Part shown: piece after piece, positions 1-6,331 of the stretch | Layout of the letters: every line of letters begins with the position of its first letter | Numbering within the stretch: the stretch's first letter is position 1 | Assembly: GCA_021774205.1 (NCBI GenBank) | Contig: JAJFJI010000225.1 | Coordinates: forward strand, 1 to 6,435 | Direction of reading: 5' to 3' | DNA from: Nitrosomonas sp. | GTDB lineage: Bacteria; Pseudomonadota; Gammaproteobacteria; Burkholderiales; Nitrosomonadaceae | DNA: 6,435 nt | Program-made: the position numbers and the translations under genes | The notes under the pieces: generated by a model | The model's input: only the letters and a program-made list of their open reading frames with translations | Databases searched by the model: none | Told to the model about the DNA's origin: nothing

Positions 1-134
1 ACATCAGACGGCGGCATCCACATTTCTGACATGGGAAGCGAGGTCATCTGCCAGTGCTGATGAAACAAATATAGCCATGCGAAAAAAATCACTGCCAGCA
101 AAGACAGTAAAATAACTGGTTGGGTTTTAGACAT
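1..134 (-). CDS. DUF2182 family predicted metal-binding integral membrane protein, N-terminal part (cut by window edge)
   Basis: Only the first 45 residues are in the window; the rest lies beyond base 1. After a short polar start (MSKTQP) there is one hydrophobic membrane segment, about residues 7-24, ending in AWLYLF. A short loop rich in Met and His follows (H25, H27, M30, M35, M38, M40) with the motif MSEMWMPPSD. An early membrane helix with an Ala-Trp-Leu-Tyr end and a Met-rich outer loop is typical of DUF2182 proteins. It lies directly downstream of a DUF1326 gene, a common partner of this family, which supports the call. The ATG at 132-134 is the only standard start in this frame after the DUF1326 stop, but it lacks a clear Shine-Dalgarno sequence. 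The frame stays open and hydrophobic for 32 codons upstream, so the true start is uncertain. Function is unknown; metal (perhaps copper) handling is inferred from the loop. Confidence 0.72.
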   Translation of the reverse strand, partial: MSKTQPVILLSLLAVIFFAWLYLFHQHWQMTSLPMSEMWMPPSD

Positions 135-230
135 GACTATGCAGCCGAAAGTCCCTACTAATAAAAAGCGGGAAACGGCAATGAGTGCTGGAAGTTGCCA
201 GTGATAAACTAAAAGTAGCCAGATTGCACG

Positions 231-839
231 TCAAGGCTGATAGATAAATGGTGAATAATAGCCGTTGCAATCTGTAAACTTCCACACTTTGTCGTAATCC
301 TGATACTCATAATTTTGGGAGCGCGCCACAACAGCAGGATGGCTCGGCACCACACATAGCGGAGGATTTTCGATCGTTGCCTCCCCACCCCCGATACCCT
401 GGATGCCTTCAATTTCTGCCTGCGCAATGCCTGGAATGCTAAGTTGCCGTTTATTGTCCTGCGCCTGATAATCAATTCTGACTTTCTTGGCGCCCAAGAC
501 TTCACTGACAAAACTCATCAGAATGGCGGGATGCCCCCCCTGCTTGCCACCAAAGATTTGCGTAATAGCGTCAAATTGTTGATCATCGGCCTGTTCATCC
601 ACATAAAGAGCCGCCTGCCAGTTGCCATCTTTCATATGACCCGGTGAATAGCACGCCAGCGCTACATTCAGCCCATCCAATGATTGACCGTTGAAATGGC
701 CGCGATCAATATGCCACGCAACCATTAACTTGCAGTTACCTTCTGACGGCGGCTGCAACCATACGCAAGGACAAGCTGTAACGCAGTTACAAGTTTCAAA
801 ATAGTCGCCTTGCAAATTCCAATCTGTCGTTTGATTCAT
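231..839 (-). CDS. DUF1326 domain-containing protein with CxCx3CxC cluster
   Basis: This is a complete 202-residue protein, about the normal DUF1326 length. Family landmarks are the start WNLQGDYFETCNC (7-19), the cysteine cluster C17-x-C19-x3-C23-x-C25, a PPSEGNC turn (30-36), WHIDRGHFNG followed by LDGLNVAL (42-61), the DGNWQAALYVDEQAD block (71-85) and IFGGKQGG (95-102). Further cysteines are C36, C63, C162 and C191. No signal peptide or membrane helix is seen, so it is probably cytoplasmic. The start is supported by GAGGAAG at 845-851, 7 bases from the ATG when measured from AGGA. It lies 21 bases after the SDR gene and 96 bases before the DUF2182 gene, in the same frame as the latter. 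The family has no assigned reaction. The paired cysteines suggest metal or Fe-S binding or thiol chemistry, which is inference. Family assignment is confident. Confidence 0.88.
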   Translation of the reverse strand: MNQTTDWNLQGDYFETCNCVTACPCVWLQPPSEGNCKLMVAWHIDRGHFNGQSLDGLNVALACYSPGHMKDGNWQAALYVDEQADDQQFDAITQIFGGKQGGHPAILMSFVSEVLGAKKVRIDYQAQDNKRQLSIPGIAQAEIEGIQGIGGGEATIENPPLCVVPSHPAVVARSQNYEYQDYDKVWKFTDCNGYYSPFIYQP

Positions 840-860
840 GATTTCTTCCTCATTTAGACT

Positions 861-1595
861 TTAAAAGGGCTCCTTAAAAGGCCGCAGATCCAACTCATGC
901 GTCCATGCACTGGATGGTTGCTGATGGACCGCCCAGTAAGTCTGCACAATGGCTTCAAGTTGTAGCAAGCCTTCCTTACCTTTAGCCTTAACATACTCGG
1001 GAAACTGATTACGCGCTCGATCTCCATCAATTACGCCATCAATAATCGTATGAACCACATGGATCCCTTGCGGTGAAAATTCTCTTGCCAACCCCTGCGC
1101 TAACGCCCTTAACCCGGCCTTCGCTGCAGCAAATGCAGTAAACGGTGGCTTTGCTCTTAACGAAGCAGTTGCACCGGTAAAAAATAAGGTGCCTTGCCGC
1201 TGTTCCTGCATAAGGGTAATGATTTCTTTGGCAAATAAAAAAGCACCCAAACAATTCTGCTGCCACAATGCAGTAAATATATCCGATCCGGTTTCAAGAA
1301 ATGGCACAGGAATGTTGCTGTCTACATTATAGGCCGCGACCGCTATGCGATCTCGCCGCGCGCGCACACGTTCAAACAACCGGCTAATGTCTTGCTCATT
1401 TGTTATATCCGCCACGATCGGTGTCGCTGTATCGCCTGCGGTTTGAATACTAGCTACAACCGCGTTCAGTTTTTCTTCACTCCGCCCGACAATAAAAACA
1501 TGCAAACCATGCTCAGCAAAGCAGCGAGCCAGTGCAGCACCCAACCCACACTCGGGTCCGACGCCGACAACAATTGCCGAACATAATGACTGCAT
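861..1595 (-). CDS. Short-chain dehydrogenase/reductase family protein with Phe in place of the catalytic Tyr
   Basis: This is a 244-residue Rossmann-fold protein of classical SDR length. The glycine-rich nucleotide loop is G11-x-G13-x3-G17-x-G19 (GVGPECGLG), a variant of TGxxxGxG. VGR at 36-38 favours NADP(H), and D63 in VADI is the usual adenine-ring contact. The NNAG motif is replaced by YNVDSN (89-94). N114 and the FTGATAS block (139-145) match the active-site Asn and Ser strands. At the YxxxK position the sequence reads F155-A-A-A-K159, so the lysine is kept but the catalytic tyrosine is not. The C-terminal SAWTHELDLRPF (229-240) is typical of a poorly studied SDR subgroup. Its start lies 2 bases after the methyltransferase stop (TAGCCATG) without a clear ribosome site, suggesting translational coupling. 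Substrate is unknown; ordinary reductase activity is doubtful. Confidence 0.87.
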   Translation of the reverse strand: MQSLCSAIVVGVGPECGLGAALARCFAEHGLHVFIVGRSEEKLNAVVASIQTAGDTATPIVADITNEQDISRLFERVRARRDRIAVAAYNVDSNIPVPFLETGSDIFTALWQQNCLGAFLFAKEIITLMQEQRQGTLFFTGATASLRAKPPFTAFAAAKAGLRALAQGLAREFSPQGIHVVHTIIDGVIDGDRARNQFPEYVKAKGKEGLLQLEAIVQTYWAVHQQPSSAWTHELDLRPFKEPF

Positions 1596-1597
1596 GG

Positions 1598-2251
1598 CTA
1601 TTTTTTGCCAAATATGAGTGAAAAATTATTGCTTGGCATATCGATTTTTTCTTTTAGCTCCATACCATGGTTTTTCGCCGCCTGCTTCAAATCAGCAATA
1701 TCCTTTAATCCCCATTCAGGAACACCAACAGAACTCAATGTTTCATGAAATTCTTTATTGGAATCCGTAGAAAACTGTCCTTCAATCTGAAATGGTCCAT
1801 AGATCAGCAAAAACCCATCATCCTTTAACAAATGGGCAGCACATTTCATCATTCCATCCGCTATTGAAATGGGTGCTACCTGAAATATATTAATGCAGAA
1901 AACCACAGCAAATGATTTCTCAGGCCCTGGATTAAACCAGGTTTCCGGATTGGTTAAATCCAGATGAACCGGATCTGCAATATTGTTATTGCCCTGGTCA
2001 CCGGTGACTTTCTTGATGTTATCAAAAACCTCGACATCCTTATCAGTCGGATGAAAATGAAGATGGCTGAAATGCGGCGCAAAATGATTGATATGCATCC
2101 CGCTGCCACTGGCCATTTCAAGTACGCGTTCCGGATCTTTCGGCAACTTCTCCTTCATTACACCCAAAATTGGTTCCCGATTGCGCCCACCCGCCCAGGC
2201 GACGTACTCACTGAGTGGATGCGGATCTAATGGTGGCATTTCTTGATTCAT
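1598..2251 (-). CDS. DUF938 family class I SAM-dependent methyltransferase
   Basis: This is a complete 217-residue protein of normal DUF938 length. Family marks in order are NREPIL near the start (24-29), the SAM-binding motif I VLEMASGSGMH (43-53) followed by HFAPHF (56-61), HPTDKD (67-72) at the strand 2 acidic end, DPVHLDL (93-99), FCININIF-like strand 4 sequence (118-123), the hallmark YGPF (151-154), STDSN (161-165), PEWGLKD (178-184) and the closing MPSNN (205-209). Human METTL26 belongs to the same family; the substrate is not established. No signal peptide or membrane segment is present, so it should be cytosolic. The start has a strong AAGGAG 6 bases upstream. It is the first gene of the set running on to the SDR, DUF1326 and DUF2182 genes, so it may modify a small molecule or protein handled by them. 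That role is inference. Confidence 0.9.
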   Translation of the reverse strand: MNQEMPPLDPHPLSEYVAWAGGRNREPILGVMKEKLPKDPERVLEMASGSGMHINHFAPHFSHLHFHPTDKDVEVFDNIKKVTGDQGNNNIADPVHLDLTNPETWFNPGPEKSFAVVFCINIFQVAPISIADGMMKCAAHLLKDDGFLLIYGPFQIEGQFSTDSNKEFHETLSSVGVPEWGLKDIADLKQAAKNHGMELKEKIDMPSNNFSLIFGKK

Positions 2252-2257
2252 TTGTAA

Positions 2258-2263
2258 CTCCTT
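2258..2263 (-). promoter_or_regulatory. Ribosome binding site of the DUF938 methyltransferase gene
   Basis: The minus strand reads AAGGAG, then TTACAA, then ATG. This near-consensus Shine-Dalgarno with 6-base spacing fixes the start at 2251. It is the best ribosome site in the four-gene set, as expected for its first gene. Confidence 0.75.
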
Positions 2264-2309
2264 TTCAAATTTTTAAGCAATATTAAACCTAAATACTGAT
2301 GTTGGATAC

Positions 2310-2337
2310 TTTTTAGCGTACGCGCCAATCATGTAAA
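2310..2337 (-). promoter_or_regulatory. Candidate sigma-70 type promoter for the DUF938-SDR-DUF1326-DUF2182 set
   Basis: In the 132-base gap after ppsR the minus strand has TTTACA (5 of 6 matches to the -35 consensus, 2332-2337), a 16-base spacer and TAAAAA (4 of 6 to the -10, 2310-2315). The spacer contains the perfect 8-base palindrome GCGTACGC (2316-2323). The 9-base direct repeat TAGGTTTAA lies on both sides (2362-2370 and 2283-2291). The -10 is weak and the gap is AT-rich, so chance matches are easy. A promoter is expected here because no strong terminator is seen after ppsR and the gene roles change. Confidence 0.3.
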
Positions 2338-2383
2338 TTGTGGATAAAAATTTTGAATTTTTTAAACCTATTCATTTTTTGAC

Positions 2384-3214
2384 TTAACCATACAACTGAC
2401 GCTTCAATCCACAACGGTTCAGGATAGTGGCACTGATTTCCTCAATTGAAATACGTGATGTATCTAAACAAGGAATGTCAAATAAATGAAATAGCGATTC
2501 CTGCCACTGAATTTCCCGCTGACATTGTGCCAGGGATGCATACGGGCTATTTGGGCGACGTTCTTGTCGAATAGAATGCAGTTGTGCGGCACTAAGTGTC
2601 AGTCCAAACAATTTGCTTCTAACATTTTCCAATACTTTAGGTAACTGCATTACTGGAAAATCTTCTTGTGTTAGCGGATAATTAGCGGCGGCAATGCCGT
2701 ATTGCAATCCCAAATATAGACAGGTTGGTGTCTTACCGGAACGCGAAACACCAACCAGAATGATATCGGCTTCAGCAAAATTCTTTGGATTGACACCATC
2801 ATCATGTGCCAATACATAGTTGATCGCCGCAATACGTTTAAAATAGGACAAGTGATGTTGAAAGCCATGAGAACGCCCAGCCATGCGCACAAATGGCCGG
2901 TGCAATTCTTCTTCAACTGACTGGATAAATGTTTCAAAGAAATCAAATGTCCGACAATCCGCTTGTTTAATGACTTCAAGAATTTCTGGATTCAGTAATG
3001 TGCTAAACACCAAAGGCCTGTGACCATCTCTCTTGGCAGCTTGGTTAATCTGTATTAATACAGCTTTGGCTTTTTCAACTTCATCCAGAAATGGTACGTT
3101 GACCGTCTCCCATTCGATACCATCAAACTGAGTTAGCAAACTGTGGCCGAGCGTTTCTACAGTAATGCCGGTTCGATCGGACAAATAGTAAACAGTGCGT
3201 TTTTGTTTAGTCAT
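2384..3214 (-). CDS. ppsR: Phosphoenolpyruvate synthase regulatory protein (bifunctional kinase/pyrophosphorylase, PSRP family)
   Basis: PpsR switches PEP synthase off by ADP-dependent phosphorylation of a threonine next to the catalytic histidine, and on again by phosphate-dependent removal with release of pyrophosphate (known for the family). The 276 residues match the usual length. The N-terminal YYLSDRTGITVETLGHSLL (9-27) and the SYFKRIAAINY segment (123-133) are family landmarks. The phosphate-binding loop is GVSRSGKTPT (155-164), and the KLFGLTL segment lies at 201-207. The protein is cytoplasmic. Its ATG lies inside the end of ppsA, the two sharing ATGACTAA, and no Shine-Dalgarno is evident, so translation is probably coupled to ppsA. 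The target residue T419 is present in the neighbouring PpsA. In E. coli the two genes are divergent; here they are in tandem. Confidence 0.96.
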   Translation of the reverse strand: MTKQKRTVYYLSDRTGITVETLGHSLLTQFDGIEWETVNVPFLDEVEKAKAVLIQINQAAKRDGHRPLVFSTLLNPEILEVIKQADCRTFDFFETFIQSVEEELHRPFVRMAGRSHGFQHHLSYFKRIAAINYVLAHDDGVNPKNFAEADIILVGVSRSGKTPTCLYLGLQYGIAAANYPLTQEDFPVMQLPKVLENVRSKLFGLTLSAAQLHSIRQERRPNSPYASLAQCQREIQWQESLFHLFDIPCLDTSRISIEEISATILNRCGLKRQLYG

Positions 3215-5588
3215 TAAGTGTTTTTGCTAAATTAAGCCACGTTTCCATGACTGAATCAGGATTGAGCGATAAGCTGCTGACTCCCTGCTCAAACAACCAA
3301 ACTGCAAAATCCGGATAATCCGAAGGGCCCTGTCCGCAGATTCCGATATATTTATCCTGTTTGCGACAAGCATCAATGGCCATTTTGAGTAGTTTCTTGA
3401 CAGCTGGATTACGCTCATCGAACAAGTGAGAAACCAAACTAGAATCGCGGTCGAGCCCTAACGCTAGCTGAGTCATATCATTGGAACCTATGGAAAAGCC
3501 ATCGAAGTACTGCAGAAATTCTTCTGCAAGTAACGCATTGGAAGGAATTTCGCACATCATGATCAAGCGTAAGCCGTTCTTGCCGCGCACAAGTCCAAAC
3601 GATGTAAGCAGTGCAGTTACCTGCTCAGCTTCTTCCAACGTACGGCAAAAGGGAATCATGATTTCAATATTGGTCAGGCCCATCTCATCGCGCACTTTGC
3701 GTAAAGCTCTGCATTCAAGCTCAAAACAGTCCCGGAAAGCAGCCGATAAGTAGCGCGATGCGCCACGAAAACCGATCATTGGGTTTTCTTCAACCGGCTC
3801 ATAGCGGCTACCCGCGATCAGGTTTGCATACTCATTCGATTTAAAATCAGACGTGCGCACGATAACCGGATTTGGATAAAAAGCTGCTGCTAGCGTTGCG
3901 ACACCCTCTGTCAATTTTTCCACATAAAAGTTAACTGGATCTGCATATCCCGCTATTCGGCTGCTCACTTTATTTTTCAAATCACTTGGTAAATGATCAA
4001 ACTCCAAAAGCGCTTTTGGATGAATGCCAACCATGTTGTTGATAATGAATTCCAACCGTGCTAGCCCGATGCCCTGATTTGGCGTTTGAGAAAAAGAAAA
4101 AGCATGGGACGGATTGCCGACATTCATCATTATTTTTACCGGCAAATCAGGCAACTTGCCGGGATCAGCCGTAGTGCGCTCAAATTGCAGTATGCCTTCA
4201 TACACATAACCCGTATCACCTTCAGCACAAGAGACTGTAACCGCTGTGCCATCCTTGATGAGTTCCGTGGCATCACCGCAGCCTACCACAGCAGGAATGC
4301 CCATTTCCCTTGCAATAATTGCTGCATGACAGGTGCGTCCACCACGATTGGTGACAATCGCAGACGCTCGCTTCATAATGGGCTCCCAATCCGGATCGGT
4401 CATATCGGTCACGAGCACATCACCTGATTGAATTTTATGCATCTGATCAATACACTTGATCAATCGGGCCGTTCCTTGACCTATTTTTTGCCCAACCGAT
4501 CGACCTTCTGTCAGCATTGTCCCTTTTTCACTTAATTTGAAGCGTTCCAAGATTGGGCTGGCACGACTTTCAACGGTTTCAGGACGAGCTTGTACAATAT
4601 ACAATTGTCCATCTAACCCATCTAATGCCCATTCAATATCCATAGGACGGCCATAGTGCTGTTCAATGATCAATGCCTGGCTTGCCAACGCTTCAACCTG
4701 AGCATCAGATAAAGAAAAACGCATACGCCGAGCAGCTTCAACATCGCGCGTAATCGTGGGAGAATCCTGTGCGTCTTTTTTATCAGAATAAGTCATTTCA
4801 ATGGCTTTTGTGCCCAAACGCCGGGCAAGAATCGCAGGATTTCCAGCTGCCAATCCACGCTTATAAACATGAAATTCATCCGGATTGACGATGCCCTGTA
4901 CGATGGTCTCACCTAAGCCATACGCAGCAGTAATAAAAATCGTATCACGGAAGCCGGTTTCGGTATCCAACGTAAACATCACACCGCTAGCACCAAGGTC
5001 GCTACGCACCATTTTCTGAATCCCTGCTGAAAGATACACCTTATCATGCGGGAACTGTTGATGGACACGATACGCAATAGCGCGATCGTTATACAGCGAA
5101 GCAAATACCACTTTGATGGCTGCAATAATCTGATCCAGCCCATGAATGTTTAACAAAGTTTCTTGTTGGCCTGCAAATGAAGCATCTGCCAAATCCTCAG
5201 CGGTTGCCGATGATCGCACCGCAAATGAAATTGCGTCTTGATTACTGCTGCTCGCAACTAGCTTCTCATACGCATCGGACACCGCTTGAGAAATAGTATC
5301 CGGCAGCGTGGCACTCATCATCCATCCACGAATTTTTTTACCTGCGGCGGTCAGTGCACTGATGTCATCAACGTCCAATTTATCTAATAATTGCTTAATA
5401 CGATCAGTAAGTTCATTTGCAGCCAAAAACTCCCGATAGGCTTCTGTGGTGGTGGCAAAGCCTGCTGGCACGTTAACCCCTGCTCGAGAAAGTTGACAAA
5501 TCATTTCCCCTAATGAAGCATTCTTACCGCCAACAAGACCAACATCTTTCATCGTCAAATGATCAAACCAAGCGATATATTTTGACAT
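3207..5588 (-). CDS. ppsA: Phosphoenolpyruvate synthase (pyruvate, water dikinase)
   Basis: PpsA makes PEP from pyruvate and ATP, releasing AMP and phosphate, for gluconeogenesis. The 793 residues nearly equal the 792 of the E. coli enzyme. The N-terminal ATP-grasp domain (about 1-340) starts with VGLVGGKNASLGEM (16-29), includes FAVRSSATAEDLADASFAGQ (122-141) and ends at MDIEW and QARPETVES (316-341). The swivelling phosphohistidine domain (about 385-460) carries GGRTCHAAIIAREMGIPAV (416-434), with catalytic H421 and regulatory T419. The C-terminal PEP/pyruvate barrel has GLARLEF (508-514), GFRGASRY (606-613), MCEIPSN (678-684), GSNDMTQL (701-708) and the general-acid cysteine in CGQGPSD (C751). 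No key residue is missing. The start is supported by AGGAG 10 bases upstream and a TATAAT box. It overlaps ppsR by 8 bases. Confidence 0.97.
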   Translation of the reverse strand: MSKYIAWFDHLTMKDVGLVGGKNASLGEMICQLSRAGVNVPAGFATTTEAYREFLAANELTDRIKQLLDKLDVDDISALTAAGKKIRGWMMSATLPDTISQAVSDAYEKLVASSSNQDAISFAVRSSATAEDLADASFAGQQETLLNIHGLDQIIAAIKVVFASLYNDRAIAYRVHQQFPHDKVYLSAGIQKMVRSDLGASGVMFTLDTETGFRDTIFITAAYGLGETIVQGIVNPDEFHVYKRGLAAGNPAILARRLGTKAIEMTYSDKKDAQDSPTITRDVEAARRMRFSLSDAQVEALASQALIIEQHYGRPMDIEWALDGLDGQLYIVQARPETVESRASPILERFKLSEKGTMLTEGRSVGQKIGQGTARLIKCIDQMHKIQSGDVLVTDMTDPDWEPIMKRASAIVTNRGGRTCHAAIIAREMGIPAVVGCGDATELIKDGTAVTVSCAEGDTGYVYEGILQFERTTADPGKLPDLPVKIMMNVGNPSHAFSFSQTPNQGIGLARLEFIINNMVGIHPKALLEFDHLPSDLKNKVSSRIAGYADPVNFYVEKLTEGVATLAAAFYPNPVIVRTSDFKSNEYANLIAGSRYEPVEENPMIGFRGASRYLSAAFRDCFELECRALRKVRDEMGLTNIEIMIPFCRTLEEAEQVTALLTSFGLVRGKNGLRLIMMCEIPSNALLAEEFLQYFDGFSIGSNDMTQLALGLDRDSSLVSHLFDERNPAVKKLLKMAIDACRKQDKYIGICGQGPSDYPDFAVWLFEQGVSSLSLNPDSVMETWLNLAKTLND

Positions 5589-5598
5589 TATAAAAAAA

Positions 5599-5603
5599 CT
5601 CCT
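5599..5603 (-). promoter_or_regulatory. Ribosome binding site of ppsA
   Basis: The minus strand reads AGGAG followed by the 10-base AT-only spacer TTTTTTTATA and ATG. The spacing is slightly long, but no other start fits the conserved N-terminus. Confidence 0.65.
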
Positions 5604-5627
5604 ATCAACATAATTGCAATTTCTTTT

Positions 5628-5633
5628 ATTATA
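5628..5633 (-). promoter_or_regulatory. Candidate -10 box of the ppsA-ppsR promoter
   Basis: A perfect TATAAT lies 39 bases upstream of the ppsA ATG on the minus strand, which would give a leader of roughly 30-35 bases. The sequences 16-18 bases further upstream (around CATAAT) do not resemble TTGACA, and there is no TGn extension. If it is a promoter it may need an activator or be weak alone. No operator could be assigned. Confidence 0.4.
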
Positions 5634-5945
5634 GCCTTGGACTCAAATGAATTATGCTTTTCGAATACAGTTTGGTTTGGTTTTGTTTTTAACGGTGACC
5701 AACACCCAATAGGTACATGACGACAAGACACATCTGTTAAAAAATCATGTTATAGTTGTAAGCTTCCTAAGAATGTTCGCACAACAATAGGTAAGTGTTT
5801 TCCACTGGATATACATAGTACCCATTACAATCGTTAGAAAACCCCGAAACATTTAACACAGCAGGTTGGCTCAACTATGCATCCAGTCAAGTGAAAGGTA
5901 TGTTAACGCCTACCGAATATTAGAATTAACCGTTTGTATAGTGCG

Positions 5946-6305
5946 TTAAACCTTACTCTTATGAATCACGATTTCATCCAGTGATTGATGCAGATCTTCT
6001 AGCGCTGAGCCCATGATGAGACCAGAGCAGCTATGGAAGAGCCATAAATTAGTAGCTACCGGGCGATGTAAATTGCTACGCGCATGAATTTTAAAATCGC
6101 ACCATGCCAGTATAACTTGATCCTCGGCAAATCTGTCAACACAAAGCCAATTTACATTACTAAGAATCACATCCAAACCACGATGCTTCTGCAGCGTCAC
6201 TCGTAATGGATCCCCTAGTCGCAGCAGGGCGAGACGTGCCCGGTTATAACAGGCTGCTTCTATCTTTTTGGGAAAAATACGTAACGGTTGGGGTAGCGTA
6301 TTCAT
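5946..6305 (-). CDS. Hypothetical protein, 119 residues
   Basis: I do not recognise this protein. It begins MNTLPQPLRIFPKKIEAACY, then has a basic, Leu-rich stretch (RARLALLRLG, 22-31). The middle alternates hydrophobic and polar residues in a way that suggests beta strands (VTLQK, DVILSNVNWLCVD, QVILAWCDFKIHA). The C-terminus is more acidic and possibly helical (SALEDLHQSLDEIVIHKSKV, 100-119). There is no signal peptide or clear membrane helix, so it is likely a small soluble protein. Its ATG lies 26 bases after the stop of the preceding gene, which suggests one operon, but a good Shine-Dalgarno is missing. In favour of a real gene: a full-length frame, mixed codon use like its neighbours, and no competing frame on the other strand. 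Against: no recognised family and a somewhat high Trp, Cys and His content. Confidence 0.55.
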   Translation of the reverse strand: MNTLPQPLRIFPKKIEAACYNRARLALLRLGDPLRVTLQKHRGLDVILSNVNWLCVDRFAEDQVILAWCDFKIHARSNLHRPVATNLWLFHSCSGLIMGSALEDLHQSLDEIVIHKSKV

Positions 6306-6331
6306 TTGAATTAAAACATCGTGTTATTGCT

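Larger units (their letters stand above)
5589..5945. other. 357-base gene-free region upstream of ppsA
   Basis: No open reading frame above about 30 codons is convincing on either strand. The left end holds the ppsA ribosome site and TATAAT box. The minus strand at about 5669-5691 is a run of A with interspersed C, a possible AT-rich upstream element. CAATAGGTA occurs twice (5707-5715 and 5785-5793). TTAACGC (5903-5909) and GCGTTAA (5943-5949) form a 7-base inverted repeat with a long loop, too open for an intrinsic terminator. No clear terminator for the upstream gene is seen. The stretch could hold distal regulatory sites or a small RNA; nothing specific is recognised. Confidence 0.5.

Noticed and set aside
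444..647. Plus-strand open frame opposite DUF1326
   Set aside because: It is antisense to a strongly supported gene, resembles no protein, and lacks a ribosome site. The same applies to plus-strand frames at 1392-1586, 1964-2230, 3481-3753 and 4086-4427.
2346..2362. Perfect 7-base inverted repeat AAAAATT/AATTTTT with a 3-base loop after ppsR
   Set aside because: The stem has only A-T pairs and would be unstable, and there is no G+C stem before the T run. Too weak to call an intrinsic terminator.
3513..3528. GCAGAA-ATTC-TTCTGC hairpin within ppsA
   Set aside because: It lies in well-conserved coding sequence (LLAEEFLQYF) and is explained by the codons.
5707..5793. CAATAGGTA present twice in the ppsA upstream gap
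   Set aside because: One 9-base repeat in about 360 bases has roughly a one in four chance of occurring at random, and nothing else links the copies.
5856..5948. Plus-strand frame of about 30 codons (HSRLAQLCIQSSERYVNAYR...) in the gene-free gap
   Set aside because: No ATG, GTG or TTG with a ribosome site opens it, and the length is expected by chance. I could not tie it to a transposase or other remnant.
5903..5949. Inverted repeat TTAACGC/GCGTTAA at the end of the 119-residue gene
   Set aside because: The 33-base loop and lack of a T run make it unsuitable as a terminator, and the stem does not extend.
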